NCBI GenBank assembly: GCA_038326325.1
Contig: JBBQJW010000012.1
Location: 50,775 to 114,774 of the forward strand
Reading direction: 5' to 3'
DNA from: UBA10324 sp038326325
GTDB lineage: Bacteria > Bacteroidota > Bacteroidia > Chitinophagales > UBA10324
DNA: 64,000 nucleotides
Under the pieces are notes generated by a model, which saw only the letters and a list, made by a program, of their open reading frames with translations, searched no databases and was not told the DNA's origin. Numbering within the stretch: the stretch's first letter is position 1; every line of letters starts with the position of its first letter. Positions 1 through 10,306 of this stretch are shown here, piece after piece. The translations under genes were made by a program, and so were the position numbers.

Positions 1-3000
1 ATCATTAGCCGCATCATTATTCGGAGTAAAGGCTGAAGGAATCCAGGGCTTGGCTTCACCATCAATTATGATCAATGGACTTTGCGCTGTATCACTGCAA
101 CCATTATTTGCAGTAGCAGTAAGTATCACATAATACTCTCCCGATTCTGTAAAACTATGGGTTGAATTAAATGAAGTGTCTGAGGTATGATCACCAAAAT
201 TCCATTGATAAGAAGAAGCACCAATAGATGAATTTGTGAAACTGAAAAGATTGGATGAAAAAGGAAGATTACCGGGTGCGGGAGGATCCATATTAAAATA
301 TGCTATCGGGCTTGGTAAAACTGTTACGGCAGATAATTGTAATGATGAGTCGGCGCACCCGCTTATGTTTGAAGAAACCAAAAGCACATCATAAATTCCT
401 ACAGGATAAATGTGCTGAGTTGTATTTCCGATTCCGGATGTTCCGTCACCGAAGTACCAGACAGAACTTATTCCATTTGTACTTGTGCTCTGAAAATTCA
501 CAAGCAATGGCTCGCAACCAACATTTGGAAAGACATTAAATGAAGCTGCAGGAATCGGGTCTAGAGTAAGTGTCGCAACCGCAATTCCTGCGCACCCATT
601 TCCATCGGTGCCTGTTACAGTATAAACAACAGAGGAGCTTGGTGTTGATGTAACAGTAGGCCCAATTGAAATGTTTAACCCCGCTGGAGGCGACCATGAA
701 TAATTAGTGGCACCGCTCGCAGTTAGTGTTACACTTCCGCCTTCACAGAATAAACCGGCATTCGGACTAATACCAATTACAGGTATTGGATTAACTGTTA
801 CAACTGCTGTAGCAGTATTCGAGCATCCATTTCCATCAGTGCCGATTACTGTATAAGTTGTAGTAACAGCCGGAGATGCGGTTGTGTTTGATCCGATATT
901 TGAACTTAATGCTGAGTTTGGCCCCCAGATATAAGATGAAGCTCCTGATGCAGAAATAATTCCTGATTGTCCATTGCAAATACTTACATCTGTTGCAATC
1001 ACTATTGGAAGTGGGTTTACAGTGATTGAAAAAGTTGTCGAACCCGTGCATCCATTAATATCAATTCCCAAAACAGAATAAGTAACTGTAACAGTTGGCT
1101 GGGCAGTAGTGCTGGCACTGTTTGTTGAACTTAACCCTGCTGAAGGTGACCAGGTATAAGTCTGTCCTCCTGATGCTAATAAGTTTGTGCTGCTCCCATT
1201 GCAAATTGAATTGCTTACTGCCGAGACAGAAATATTCGCGCCTGAAATAACTGTTGTTTGTTGGGTAGATAAATTGCTGCAACCATTTGCATCTGTATAA
1301 CTATAAGTAATAGTATATGGCCCACCTACACCTGCTTGTGTGGCACTAAAGGAATTTCCGTTAATTCCTGTACCGCTAAAAACTCCTCCTGCCGGATTTC
1401 CTGTTAGAATATTTACACCGGGAGCAAAACAATTTACAGTATTTAATCCGCTAAACGAAACAACTGGAAGAGAATTAACTGTTACAGTCACCTGAGAGGT
1501 GTTTGTGCAACCTTGCGATGAAGTTCCGGTTACAAAATAAGTTGTAGTTGCATTAGGTGATGCAATAGGATTTGGAATTACAGTATTACTTAATGTTGCA
1601 GATAAATTCCAGAGATAAGAATTTGCTCCGCTTGCAGTAAGTTGAACAGTATTGCTAATACAAAGAGAAGGAGCGGATGGGTTTATGATGATAGTCGGTT
1701 GAGGATTTACGGTTACAATAGAAGTGTCGAAGCCAACACATCCACCTGCATTTGTTCCCGATAGATAGTAAGTTGTTGTTGCGGTCGGTGAGGCTGTTAC
1801 AGTCGTACCGGTTGAAGAACTCAGACTTAATGATGGCGACCATACATAAGTGGCTGCGCCTGCTCCCGTAAGTGTTACATTTCCACCCGAGCAAATAGAT
1901 GTGGATGATGGAGTGCTCGTAACTGTACTCAATGCATTTATAACAACCGTTACAGTTGCTGTTCCTGTACAGCCGTTTGCTGTTCCTGTAACAGTGTAAG
2001 TCGTGTTAGCTGAAGGGGATGCTGTTACACTTGCTCCGGTTGTGGCGGTTAAGTTTGTGCTGGGCGACCAGGTATAGGTAGCTGCGCCATTTGCAGTAAG
2101 TAAAACTGTTTGACCAGCACAGATAGATGCAGGATTAGGATTTACAGTAATAGTTGGAGGAGGAGATACTGTTACAGGAACAACGAAAGGCTGAGATGTA
2201 CAACCACCTTGTGTAACAGTTAACGAAATATTGAAATTCCCTGAAGAGTTCCATGAAACCTGATAGGGACCAGATCCGCTTCCACTAATAATTGTTCCCC
2301 CGCCAAAATTCCAATTGAATGTTGCCGTTCCGTTTGCATTTCCTGTATAAGTTATTGTGGATGATTGTCCGACACATACGGGACTTGTAACAGTGAAATT
2401 TGCTGTTGCAGTCGGAAGAATATTTACAACAGAAATAGACTGGGCCGTATTTCCGCAAGCATCAGTAATTATTAAAGTGTAAGTAGTATTTACAACTGGA
2501 TTGACTGTTACAGGAGAACCGGTTAATCCTCCCGGATTCCAGGTATAAGTGTATGGAGCTACTCCATAAAGCGGATGCGCTGTTAAGATTGCGGGCGCAC
2601 CGGCACAAACTGAGGTGCTTGATGATGTAACAGTTCCTTGAACAGTATTTCCCTGCAAGGTAATGCTGTATGAATTTGGGTTTAAGCGAATACAGGTATT
2701 ATCACAAGTCCCGGAGCCAACACAAAAATTTCTGAATAAACGAAGCGTAATATTTACCGGAGTTGGTGTGCATGAAGGAACTAAACAGTTTGTTAACTCA
2801 TGGGCGGCATAATTTATTCCGCTGCAGGTGCCGGGTGCATTTCCTGCCGGAGGGGCACATGTCCAGAAAAAATTATTAGGCTGGGGTGAGCGACCACAAG
2901 GGCCAATTAAATCAAATGCACCTTTCGACATCCAACAAGTATTAGAGCAGCCGGTACTTGTAGAATACGATGCACTGAAAAAGCAATTTGATATTTGCGC

Positions 3001-4098
3001 TCCGGCAGGCATTGTTGCATTAATTGTATAACCACATCCATTGTTCGTCCATGCACCATTAGCATAACCGCTTCCACCATAAGCGGCAGAAGCATAAGCA
3101 AATGTTGCAGAGACCAATGGGTCAACTGTTACAGGATAAATTCTGTTTTCATTTTTTAACCAGGCAGTAGAAATCAAAACTTTTAAAACCCACTTGCCAT
3201 TATCATTTTCAATTTTGTAGCCAATAATCGCGGAGGCATTTTTTCCATCAGGAATATTGGTATCATAAATAATCGGTTGATATATTCTGAAAAATTCATT
3301 TCCCGTTTCATCAATTACAACTAAATCCCCTATCCATATTCCTTCAGGTGTAGCAAATCCATCATCAGCATATTTTATAATGAACCCATCAGGCATAGTC
3401 CAGCTATCTTCAAATACCATCCATTCTGCCTGTTCCGGAATTTCAGGTTTGTGCTGTAAAATATAATTTGCTTTTATGCTTCCCCGCTCTGCAATAAGTT
3501 GACGATAAATTCCCGGAAAGAAATTTCGTTGCTCTACACCATCATCGCCAGCTGTAAAGAATACATTGTTTGAAGAATTTTGTGCAATTGATTCTTCAGT
3601 TTTACTGAGGAAGTAAGTTTTTATATCCTGATTGAATTGAATTTTTTTATCTGCAATCTGCAACGAAGTATATCCTTCATTCAAATTTATAACTGATGGA
3701 ACAGGCTGTTGGGGTGCACTGAATATTTTTGAACCAATCGGTTTTATTCGCGGGTCAATTGTTATCCATCTGCCATTTGCATCTTTATAATGCATTGGAG
3801 TAAATGATTTCTGGGTGAAGAATTCTCTTTCTTCAGTTCCTTCTTTCAGAAAATATCTTTCATCAGCAGTTCTTCGTTCCAGAATTTCAAAACACTCAGT
3901 ACAACCGGAATTGAATGGAAGTTTCGAGAATTCGGGATGCGATTTGTCTTTTGAATATTTTGAAAGTTCTGTTGAATTAGTAATTTTTTCAGTGGTGAAT
4001 GAATAAAAATTATTCACCTTAGGATCCATAGCCGATTGCGCCCGAGCATGGAAACAAAAGCATAAAAAAACAAAAATATAAAAAGCAAAAAATTTCAC
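1..4098 (-). CDS. Giant secreted T9SS type-B protein with PKD/Ig-like repeats (C-terminus cut by window edge)
   Basis: The open frame runs from a GTG at 4098 off the left edge, 1366 codons without a stop. A UAG lies in frame just upstream and the first in-frame ATG is after the signal peptide, so GTG is preferred. The N-terminus is a signal peptide with an ARA-QS cleavage site. Residues of about 25-480 are a unique Cys-containing region containing YPVTVDP. Then come PKD/Ig-like repeats of about 77 residues (SICAGQTVLLTANGA...W.P type), including one divergent copy, two PKD domains with WNFGD/WYFGDG, and the beginning of the gliding-motility-associated C-terminal domain (PWIPSAFTPNNDAAND). That domain is the type-B sorting signal for T9SS export and surface attachment. 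The ligand is unknown, and adhesion is an inference. The repeats and C-terminus are paralogous to the next gene; the N-terminus is not. Confidence 0.85.
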   Translation of the reverse strand, partial: MKFFAFYIFVFLCFCFHARAQSAMDPKVNNFYSFTTEKITNSTELSKYSKDKSHPEFSKLPFNSGCTECFEILERRTADERYFLKEGTEEREFFTQKSFTPMHYKDANGRWITIDPRIKPIGSKIFSAPQQPVPSVINLNEGYTSLQIADKKIQFNQDIKTYFLSKTEESIAQNSSNNVFFTAGDDGVEQRNFFPGIYRQLIAERGSIKANYILQHKPEIPEQAEWMVFEDSWTMPDGFIIKYADDGFATPEGIWIGDLVVIDETGNEFFRIYQPIIYDTNIPDGKNASAIIGYKIENDNGKWVLKVLISTAWLKNENRIYPVTVDPLVSATFAYASAAYGGSGYANGAWTNNGCGYTINATMPAGAQISNCFFSASYSTSTGCSNTCWMSKGAFDLIGPCGRSPQPNNFFWTCAPPAGNAPGTCSGINYAAHELTNCLVPSCTPTPVNITLRLFRNFCVGSGTCDNTCIRLNPNSYSITLQGNTVQGTVTSSSTSVCAGAPAILTAHPLYGVAPYTYTWNPGGLTGSPVTVNPVVNTTYTLIITDACGNTAQSISVVNILPTATANFTVTSPVCVGQSSTITYTGNANGTATFNWNFGGGTIISGSGSGPYQVSWNSSGNFNISLTVTQGGCTSQPFVVPVTVSPPPTITVNPNPASICAGQTVLLTANGAATYTWSPSTNLTATTGASVTASPSANTTYTVTGTANGCTGTATVTVVINALSTVTSTPSSTSICSGGNVTLTGAGAATYVWSPSLSLSSSTGTTVTASPTATTTYYLSGTNAGGCVGFDTSIVTVNPQPTIIINPSAPSLCISNTVQLTASGANSYLWNLSATLSNTVIPNPIASPNATTTYFVTGTSSQGCTNTSQVTVTVNSLPVVSFSGLNTVNCFAPGVNILTGNPAGGVFSGTGINGNSFSATQAGVGGPYTITYSYTDANGCSNLSTQQTTVISGANISVSAVSNSICNGSSTNLLASGGQTYTWSPSAGLSSTNSASTTAQPTVTVTYSVLGIDINGCTGSTTFSITVNPLPIVIATDVSICNGQSGIISASGASSYIWGPNSALSSNIGSNTTASPAVTTTYTVIGTDGNGCSNTATAVVTVNPIPVIGISPNAGLFCEGGSVTLTASGATNYSWSPPAGLNISIGPTVTSTPSSSVVYTVTGTDGNGCAGIAVATLTLDPIPAASFNVFPNVGCEPLLVNFQSTSTNGISSVWYFGDGTSGIGNTTQHIYPVGIYDVLLVSSNISGCADSSLQLSAVTVLPSPIAYFNMDPPAPGNLPFSSNLFSFTNSSIGASSYQWNFGDHTSDTSFNSTHSFTESGEYYVILTATANNGCSDTAQSPLIIIDGEAKPWIPSAFTPNNDAAND

Positions 4099-4216
4099 GA
4101 ACAACTAAAACTTTAGAGTGTGAAAAATACACAACTTTAATTCAGTAAGGTAGCAATTAACTGATTTCCTCTTACGCATTCTTACAAATAAAATCTTACT
4201 AAAAAGTATTGGGTGG

Positions 4217-7200
4217 CTATCTAATAAGTGTTACATCTCCTTGTAAAATATAATCATCGCCACTACGCATTTTTATTTTTGCATAATAAACATAAACATC
4301 AGTTGAGGCTTTTTTACCCAGAAAATTTCCATCCCAACCAATAGTTGGATCAGTTGTTTCAAAAACCAACTCACCTATGCGATCGAAAATTCTGAATTCA
4401 ACTTCAGCAATTGCAATTCCATATATTTTAAAAATATCGTTTACTTCATCTCCATTAGGTGTGAATGCAGATGGAATCCATGGAGTGGGTTCTCCTTTAA
4501 TTAAAATAACAGGACTTCTTGCGGTATCAGAACATCCGTTTGCAGAAATTGCAGTAAGCACAACATAAAAATCTCCTGGCTCAGTAAAACTGTGAGAGGT
4601 ATTAAAGGAAGTATCTGTTGAATTGTCGCCAAAGTTCCACACATAACTTGATGCGTCAATTGATGAATTTGAAAAATTGAAAAGATTATCGGTATAAGGA
4701 ACATTTCCCGGAGCTGGAGGATCCATGTTAAAAAATGCAGTAGGGCTTTGCAAAACTGTTACAGCAGCAATTTGCGATGAAGAATCCTTACATCCACTTG
4801 TGTTTGAAGAAATTAATTGAACATCATAAATACCTATGGTATAAATGTGCTGAGTAAAATTTCCACTCCCGCTTGCCCCATCACCAAAATTCCAGACAGC
4901 ATTTACCCCATTTGAACTTGTACTTTGAAAATTCACAATTAGCGGAGAACATCCGATCGAAGGGAAAACATCGAATGAAGCAACCGGATAAGGATCAAGA
5001 ACAACATCGGCATATGCAATAGCCGAACAGCCATTGCCGTCGGTGCCTGTAACAGAATAATTTGTTGTTGCAGAATCAGAAGCTGTTACACTCGATCCGG
5101 TGCTCGAGCTTAAACCAATAGCAGGCGACCATAAATAATTTATGGCGCCAATAGCGTTGAGTGTAACACTATTTCCAGGGCAGAATAAGACAGAAGTTGG
5201 ACTTACTGATACAGTAGGCAATGGGTTTACTGTTACAAGAGCAGTTGCATTTGCTGTGCATCCAACACCCGAAGAACCTGTTACAGTATAGGTGGTGGTG
5301 GTCGCTGGAGATGCAATCGGATTTGAAATTAAATTATTATTTAACGAAACAACAGGAATCCATGAATAAGTGTTTGCACCAATTGCGCTAAGCTGAATAT
5401 TGTTTCCAGCACAGATTGAAACGGCGGCAGGATTAACCGTAACTGTTGGCAGGGTATTTACTGTAACAGTCACTGATGAAGAAGAAGAGCACCCATTTGC
5501 AGCGGTCCCGGTTATGGAATAAGAAGAAGTTAAATTAGGAGATGCTGTAACAGTTGCTCCGGTAGAATTATTCAACCCAGCAGTTGGAGACCAGAGGTAA
5601 GTACTAGCCCCACTTGCGGCCAGGTTAACTGATGAGCCAATACAAATGGAGGGATTGGCCGGAAGAATATTAATTACAGGAAGCGGAAGCACATCAACCG
5701 TAACAGTTGTCTGATCCGTGCATCCCACTACCGAAGTTCCAACTACAGTATATGTAACATTTAAAGTTGGTGTTGCTGTAACAGTATTACCAGTTGAAGA
5801 ACTTAATGAATTAGAAGGCGACCAGATGTAAGAGCTTCCGCCAGAAGAGGTAAGCAACACATTGTCTCCTGAACAGATTGAAGAGGCAATCGGGTTTACT
5901 GTAACAGTTGGAAGTGAATTAACAGTTACAACAATTGTTGTTGTGTTAGAACAACCATTTACATCGGTAGCGTCAATAGAATAAGTTGATGTAACTGAAG
6001 GTGAGGCGGTAACAGTTGAAACATTAGTAGCACTCAGTCCGACTGATGGAGACCATGAGTAATTTACACCACCACTTGCCGTGAGTTGAATATTTCCACC
6101 AATACAAAAAGATAGAGCAGAAGGATTAATTAAAATAATTGGTTGAGGATTTACAGTGATAATCGTAGTATCGTATCCAGCACAACCCGCAGCATTTGTC
6201 CCGGTCAAAATATAAGTTGTTGTTGTGGTTGGAGAAGCAATTACTGAATTTCCTGTAGAAATATTTAATCCTGTTGATGGTGACCAGGAATAAGTATTCG
6301 CTCCTACTGCTATGAGCGTAACATTATCGCCTGCGCAAATTGTTGAAGCTGACGGTGAGCTAACAACTGTAGTGAGAGGACTAACAGTAAGGGTTGTGGT
6401 TCCGGTTCCTGTGCAACCATTTGTAGTTCCGGTAACAGTATAGGTTATTGTTCCTGGTGGTGATGCTGTAACATTTGCTCCAGTCGAAGATGTTAAATAT
6501 AAATTGGGTGACCATGAATAAGTGGTTGCGCCTGATGCTGTAAGTGCAACGGTTTGCCCTGAACAAATCACAGAGGAATTTGGATTAACTGTAACAGTTG
6601 GCCCAGGTGTAACTGTTACTTGATGAATTATTGTATCAGAACAACTTCCGTTTGAAGTAATAAGTTGAACATCAAAAGTTCCGGCTGTTGCGTAGAGGTG
6701 ATATGGGCTTGTTGCCGTTGAAGTTCCGCCATCACTAAAATCCCAGTTATATGTTACGCCAGTTCCTGTTGAAGAAGTATTTGTGAATTGGACTGACTGA
6801 CCGAGACATGCAACCGTGTTTGTAAAATCAGCAACAATTCCTATTTGCGCAGTTCCACCAAAAGATAATGAAAACCCACTTGTGGATGCTGCGGTGTAAC
6901 GGTTTATTAATAAAGCATAAGTCTGACCTGCAACAAGATTAACTGTTGTATTACACCCGGCACCATTTGCGCATCCAATTCCTGTAGTTCCATTTCCGGC
7001 AGGGACCGAATAATTACACGAAACCATATTTCCTAAATTACAGGTTCCGGAAGCAGACCCCGTAATGTTATACATTGCAAAATCAAAATCGGCATAAGGC
7101 ATTGGGAGGCAACTAAAAGTAAAAGTTCCGCTCTGCGTACAGGTAAAAGTGTACCAATGAGAACCATTATCAGTATGACCAAACCAGCATCCAGGTGCTT

Positions 7201-7366
7201 CTGCAATACTGCCCTGACTATATGCACCGCCCGCAACATTCAAAGTGTTTTCATTGCATAAAAACAAAGCAGTAGGGCAATCGCTGTTCTGTGCAGACAA
7301 TAAAAAAATATTGCCACAAAGCAATTGAATTAAAAACAGAATAGTTTTTGTAATTCTTTGAATCAT
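4217..7366 (-). CDS. Giant secreted T9SS type-B protein with seven Ig/PKD-like repeats
   Basis: The frame opens at 7399, but the ATG at 7366 starts directly at a good signal peptide (MIQRITKTILFLIQLL...LLSAQN), giving about 1049 residues. After the signal comes a Cys-rich domain of about 170 residues (NSDCPTALFLCNEN, WYTFTCTQSGTFTFSC) resembling all-beta N-terminal domains of Bacteroidota surface proteins. A PKD domain follows (NWDFSDGG), then seven repeats of about 77 residues, each with S-hydrophobic-C-G and YxWSP, then two more PKD domains (WNFGDG, WNFGDN). It ends in a complete gliding-motility-associated C-terminal domain (WIPSAFTPNGDEVNDIF ... VYVYYAKI), the type-B T9SS signal. Predicted to be exported and anchored at the cell surface. 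It sits 118 bp downstream of its paralogue on the same strand. The specific role is unknown. Confidence 0.88.
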   Translation of the reverse strand: MIQRITKTILFLIQLLCGNIFLLSAQNSDCPTALFLCNENTLNVAGGAYSQGSIAEAPGCWFGHTDNGSHWYTFTCTQSGTFTFSCLPMPYADFDFAMYNITGSASGTCNLGNMVSCNYSVPAGNGTTGIGCANGAGCNTTVNLVAGQTYALLINRYTAASTSGFSLSFGGTAQIGIVADFTNTVACLGQSVQFTNTSSTGTGVTYNWDFSDGGTSTATSPYHLYATAGTFDVQLITSNGSCSDTIIHQVTVTPGPTVTVNPNSSVICSGQTVALTASGATTYSWSPNLYLTSSTGANVTASPPGTITYTVTGTTNGCTGTGTTTLTVSPLTTVVSSPSASTICAGDNVTLIAVGANTYSWSPSTGLNISTGNSVIASPTTTTTYILTGTNAAGCAGYDTTIITVNPQPIILINPSALSFCIGGNIQLTASGGVNYSWSPSVGLSATNVSTVTASPSVTSTYSIDATDVNGCSNTTTIVVTVNSLPTVTVNPIASSICSGDNVLLTSSGGSSYIWSPSNSLSSSTGNTVTATPTLNVTYTVVGTSVVGCTDQTTVTVDVLPLPVINILPANPSICIGSSVNLAASGASTYLWSPTAGLNNSTGATVTASPNLTSSYSITGTAANGCSSSSSVTVTVNTLPTVTVNPAAVSICAGNNIQLSAIGANTYSWIPVVSLNNNLISNPIASPATTTTYTVTGSSGVGCTANATALVTVNPLPTVSVSPTSVLFCPGNSVTLNAIGAINYLWSPAIGLSSSTGSSVTASDSATTNYSVTGTDGNGCSAIAYADVVLDPYPVASFDVFPSIGCSPLIVNFQSTSSNGVNAVWNFGDGASGSGNFTQHIYTIGIYDVQLISSNTSGCKDSSSQIAAVTVLQSPTAFFNMDPPAPGNVPYTDNLFNFSNSSIDASSYVWNFGDNSTDTSFNTSHSFTEPGDFYVVLTAISANGCSDTARSPVILIKGEPTPWIPSAFTPNGDEVNDIFKIYGIAIAEVEFRIFDRIGELVFETTDPTIGWDGNFLGKKASTDVYVYYAKIKMRSGDDYILQGDVTLIR

Positions 7367-7429
7367 AATGATGGCGCAAAATAATAACCATAGAGCCATT
7401 CACGAAATTCTATTCTATTAATTCATTAC

Positions 7430-8539
7430 TTATTCAGTCGAAGGAGAAATAGTTGTAACAACCGGATAATGGTCTGATAAATCTTCGCCAATAACTTTAT
7501 AACCATCAATATTCCATCGAGGATCTATCATTAAATAATCAATTCTGAAAATGGGAATCCAATAATCATAAGTAAACCCAACTCCCCAACTCTTTTTTAA
7601 AAACGCATCTTGCAAATTTCCTCTCAAAGTATTGTAAGCGAATGAAGATGGAACATCATTAAAATCACCGCATAGAAAAACAGGATAAGGTGATGAGTGA
7701 ATGTGTTCAGCAATAATTTTCACCTGAACACCGCGTGTAACATAAGCGTGTTTCATTTTACTGAAAATAGATTTTCCTGATTTTATATTTAGTGAAGTAT
7801 CGTTTTTCAAATCAATTGCATCATAGTCTTTATAGTTGAGATGAAAACTTTGAAGGTGCACATTGTAAACACGAACAATTCCGGAAGGAGTTTTTATATC
7901 GGTATAAATACAGGCATTGATATTTGTTCCTTGAAATCCTACTGCTCCTTTATCAATAATAGGAAAGCGACTGAAAGTACATAAACCCCAATGTTCATAT
8001 TTTTCAACTGTGTTTGAAATATTAAAATAATGTTGAGGCAACTGTAACAGTTTTGAAATATCTTTTTCATTCGTCCATCCTTCATCTTTGTCACTTGAAT
8101 AAAACTCCTGAAAACATAAAATATCCGGCTGCTCATCGTTGAGTAGTTTGAAGATATTTTTTTTCGTATCGATGTTGTGTTCCCAATTATATAAATCAAA
8201 ATTGCGAACATTGTAACTCATCAGTTTTATACTGATAGAATCAGTGCTCTTTTCATTCTGCTTTGAAAAATGAAATCCGAAAGTGTGAATGATAATAGGA
8301 ATTGAAATCAGGAATGCAATAAATGGAATCGTTGCGTGTTTTATTCTCACAACAATCCATAAAATGAGAATGATGAAATTCAAAATCAGCAATGGAATAA
8401 AAAACAATCCGAAGAAGGCGATAAACCAAATTTTACCCGGGGGAATATAACTCGCGCTAACACTCGCTAACAAACACAACGCGAAAAGCGCCGAGAGAAC
8501 CACCATTGATTTACGAAGAAAGGTCAACAGTTTTTTCAA
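7430..8539 (-). CDS. Membrane-anchored endonuclease/exonuclease/phosphatase-family protein
   Basis: 369 residues. The first ~95 residues hold three hydrophobic segments (a short one near residues 10-30, then two more), followed by an EEP-fold domain. Visible family motifs are MSYNVRNFDLYNW, ILCFQEF (metal-binding Glu), VYNVHLQS, FLCGDFNDVP and the terminal SDHYPV (catalytic Asp-His). These fit a Mg-dependent phosphoesterase anchored in the membrane. The substrate (nucleic acid, phospholipid or sugar phosphate) cannot be told from sequence. Its ATG overlaps the stop of the upstream rhomboid gene by 4 bp, so the two are probably translationally coupled. Family assignment is firm; function is open. 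Confidence 0.85.
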   Translation of the reverse strand: MKKLLTFLRKSMVVLSALFALCLLASVSASYIPPGKIWFIAFFGLFFIPLLILNFIILILWIVVRIKHATIPFIAFLISIPIIIHTFGFHFSKQNEKSTDSISIKLMSYNVRNFDLYNWEHNIDTKKNIFKLLNDEQPDILCFQEFYSSDKDEGWTNEKDISKLLQLPQHYFNISNTVEKYEHWGLCTFSRFPIIDKGAVGFQGTNINACIYTDIKTPSGIVRVYNVHLQSFHLNYKDYDAIDLKNDTSLNIKSGKSIFSKMKHAYVTRGVQVKIIAEHIHSSPYPVFLCGDFNDVPSSFAYNTLRGNLQDAFLKKSWGVGFTYDYWIPIFRIDYLMIDPRWNIDGYKVIGEDLSDHYPVVTTISPSTE

Positions 8540-9432
8540 TTCTCTTTACTGGCTTTAAATAAAATTTCTTTTTCCTCGGTGCTCAAACTTTCATAACCCG
8601 ACTTACTTATTTTATCAAGTATCGAATCAATCTTTTTTTGTTTTGTAGCGTCTTCTTTTTTCACTGAGGATTTTGGTTCCGGCTTCACATAAGAAACTTT
8701 CAGTTTTTTCTTTTTCGAAAAAACAGAAACAAGCGTATCAGCTACATTATTGAACCAAACGGATAAATCATTTCCATTTCTGTAAGATGCAATATAAATG
8801 TAACCGAACAAAGCACCGCCGAGATGAGCGATGTGTCCGCCCGCATTTCCATCGAAGTTGATACTGATAATATCAATACCGACAAAAATAGCGGCAAGCC
8901 ATTTTAATCGAACGGACCAGATGAAAATCATGATTGAATAATCAGGAAGCAAAACCGCGGTCGCGACGATAATTGACATGATACCCGCAGACGCGCCAAT
9001 GCAGGTGCTAACATCAACCACCTCTTTGAAGTAGGGGAAAATATTATAGAACAAAATGTAAATCGCAGCCCCCAACCAGCTTCCCATCATGTAAACAGGG
9101 AGGATTTTTTTATTGCCGATATATTCAGCGAGAATGCTTCCAATCCAATACAACCAAAGCATATTGAAAACAATGTGAAATAAATCGAAGTGCGTGAACG
9201 CATAAGTAATGAGCGTCCACGGTCGGTGTAACAGTCGGATCAAACTCGCCGGCAACGCGAGATACGAAATCACATTATCCATTTCGGGATAGGCGCCACT
9301 TAAATCCCCGAAAAGAGAAATCAATCGCAACACTAAAAACACGATGATGTTCACTACAATCAGACGACTCACCATTTTGCCTGTTGGTGAAAAAGTGTTT
9401 TTGATTTCGCGGATTAAAAAATTTTCAGCCAT
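8536..9432 (-). CDS. Rhomboid-family intramembrane serine protease with basic C-terminal tail
   Basis: 298 residues with about six membrane segments. Rhomboid hallmarks are visible: the HFDLFHIVFNML loop (residues 81-92), catalytic Ser148 in GASAG and catalytic His203 in IAHLGGALFG. After the membrane core a soluble Lys-rich tail of about 80 residues ends in a predicted helix (KKIDSILDKISKSGYESLSTEEKEIL); a similar short C-terminal region is common in Bacteroidota rhomboids. It probably cleaves membrane protein substrates within or near the bilayer; substrates are unknown. The start overlaps the upstream rhomboid stop by one base (TGATG), and its own stop overlaps the EEP gene start. Confidence 0.92.
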   Translation of the reverse strand: MAENFLIREIKNTFSPTGKMVSRLIVVNIIVFLVLRLISLFGDLSGAYPEMDNVISYLALPASLIRLLHRPWTLITYAFTHFDLFHIVFNMLWLYWIGSILAEYIGNKKILPVYMMGSWLGAAIYILFYNIFPYFKEVVDVSTCIGASAGIMSIIVATAVLLPDYSIMIFIWSVRLKWLAAIFVGIDIISINFDGNAGGHIAHLGGALFGYIYIASYRNGNDLSVWFNNVADTLVSVFSKKKKLKVSYVKPEPKSSVKKEDATKQKKIDSILDKISKSGYESLSTEEKEILFKASKEN

Positions 9433-10271
9433 CAGAAAAAATCCTGTCGTCTTTTTTTATTCCAATACTTGATTAAAATAAATCCGAACAACATGCCTCC
9501 GAGATGCGCGAAATGCGCGACTCCGGCCTGCGTTCCACTTACACCCGCGTACAATTCAAACGCGCCATACAGCATCACAAAATATTTCGCCTTGATTGGA
9601 ATAGGTGGAAACATCAGATACAAATAAGTATTCGGAAACAACATTCCGAAAGCGAGCAACACGCCGAACACCGCCCCCGAAGCGCCGACAACCGGAATGT
9701 TCGCCACCATCGTCGTTAATTTCTGCGCGAGAATTTTCGCCTGAAGAATATTCGCGGTATCACCCGGACTTTGCGACCAAGAACCGATAAAGGCGTTCAA
9801 CTGATTTACATAATCGGTATCGCCAAGTAAATCCTGATGCGTTTCAAAAAGATTTTTAAAGTTTACAATATTGACCGATGAAAAAAACTGGTTAATGTCG
9901 TTTTGCACCAAATGAATTTCGTACGCCGTGAAAGCCATGTGAGTGAGCGCGCCGCCAATTCCGCAAATGAGATAAAAAATTAAAAACCTTTTTGGTCCCC
10001 AAACATTTTCAAGCACAGAACCAAACATCCACAGCGCGAACATGTTACTGAATATGTGCATCAGACTTCCATGCATGAACATGTGGGTGATAAGTTGATG
10101 CGGCTTGAAATATTCCGAAGTGAAATAAAATAATCCGAGATACCGCGACAGGTCGAAATTATAAGTGTTCTCCGCCACCACCGTCGCGAGATACATCAAC
10201 CCGTTTATGATGAGCAGGTTTTTCACCACCATTGGCATCGCCTGAAAACCGGAAGGCCTTAAATCACTCAT
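9432..10271 (-). CDS. Rhomboid-family intramembrane serine protease
   Basis: 279 residues. The family motifs are HMFMHGSLMHIFSNM near residues 63-77, catalytic Ser198 in GASGAVFG and His256 in FAHLGGMLFG. An unusual soluble stretch at residues ~115-190 is inserted between two membrane helices before the catalytic Ser. This L-loop-like insertion (VQNDINQFFSSVNI...) distinguishes it from the neighbouring rhomboid and may affect substrate choice (inference). It lies 35 bp downstream of mutL on the same strand and overlaps the next rhomboid by 1 bp. The two rhomboids are only distantly similar and are not a recent duplication. Confidence 0.92.
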   Translation of the reverse strand: MSDLRPSGFQAMPMVVKNLLIINGLMYLATVVAENTYNFDLSRYLGLFYFTSEYFKPHQLITHMFMHGSLMHIFSNMFALWMFGSVLENVWGPKRFLIFYLICGIGGALTHMAFTAYEIHLVQNDINQFFSSVNIVNFKNLFETHQDLLGDTDYVNQLNAFIGSWSQSPGDTANILQAKILAQKLTTMVANIPVVGASGAVFGVLLAFGMLFPNTYLYLMFPPIPIKAKYFVMLYGAFELYAGVSGTQAGVAHFAHLGGMLFGFILIKYWNKKRRQDFF

Positions 10272-10306
10272 GAAATTTTATTATAAAAATTTTTTGCGAA
10301 AATAAT

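Noticed and set aside
1..7366. Enrichment of TGTAACAG within the giant repeat proteins
   Set aside because: In these two genes it is partly explained by repeated Thr-Val-Thr codons, so the region was excluded from the word-count finding.
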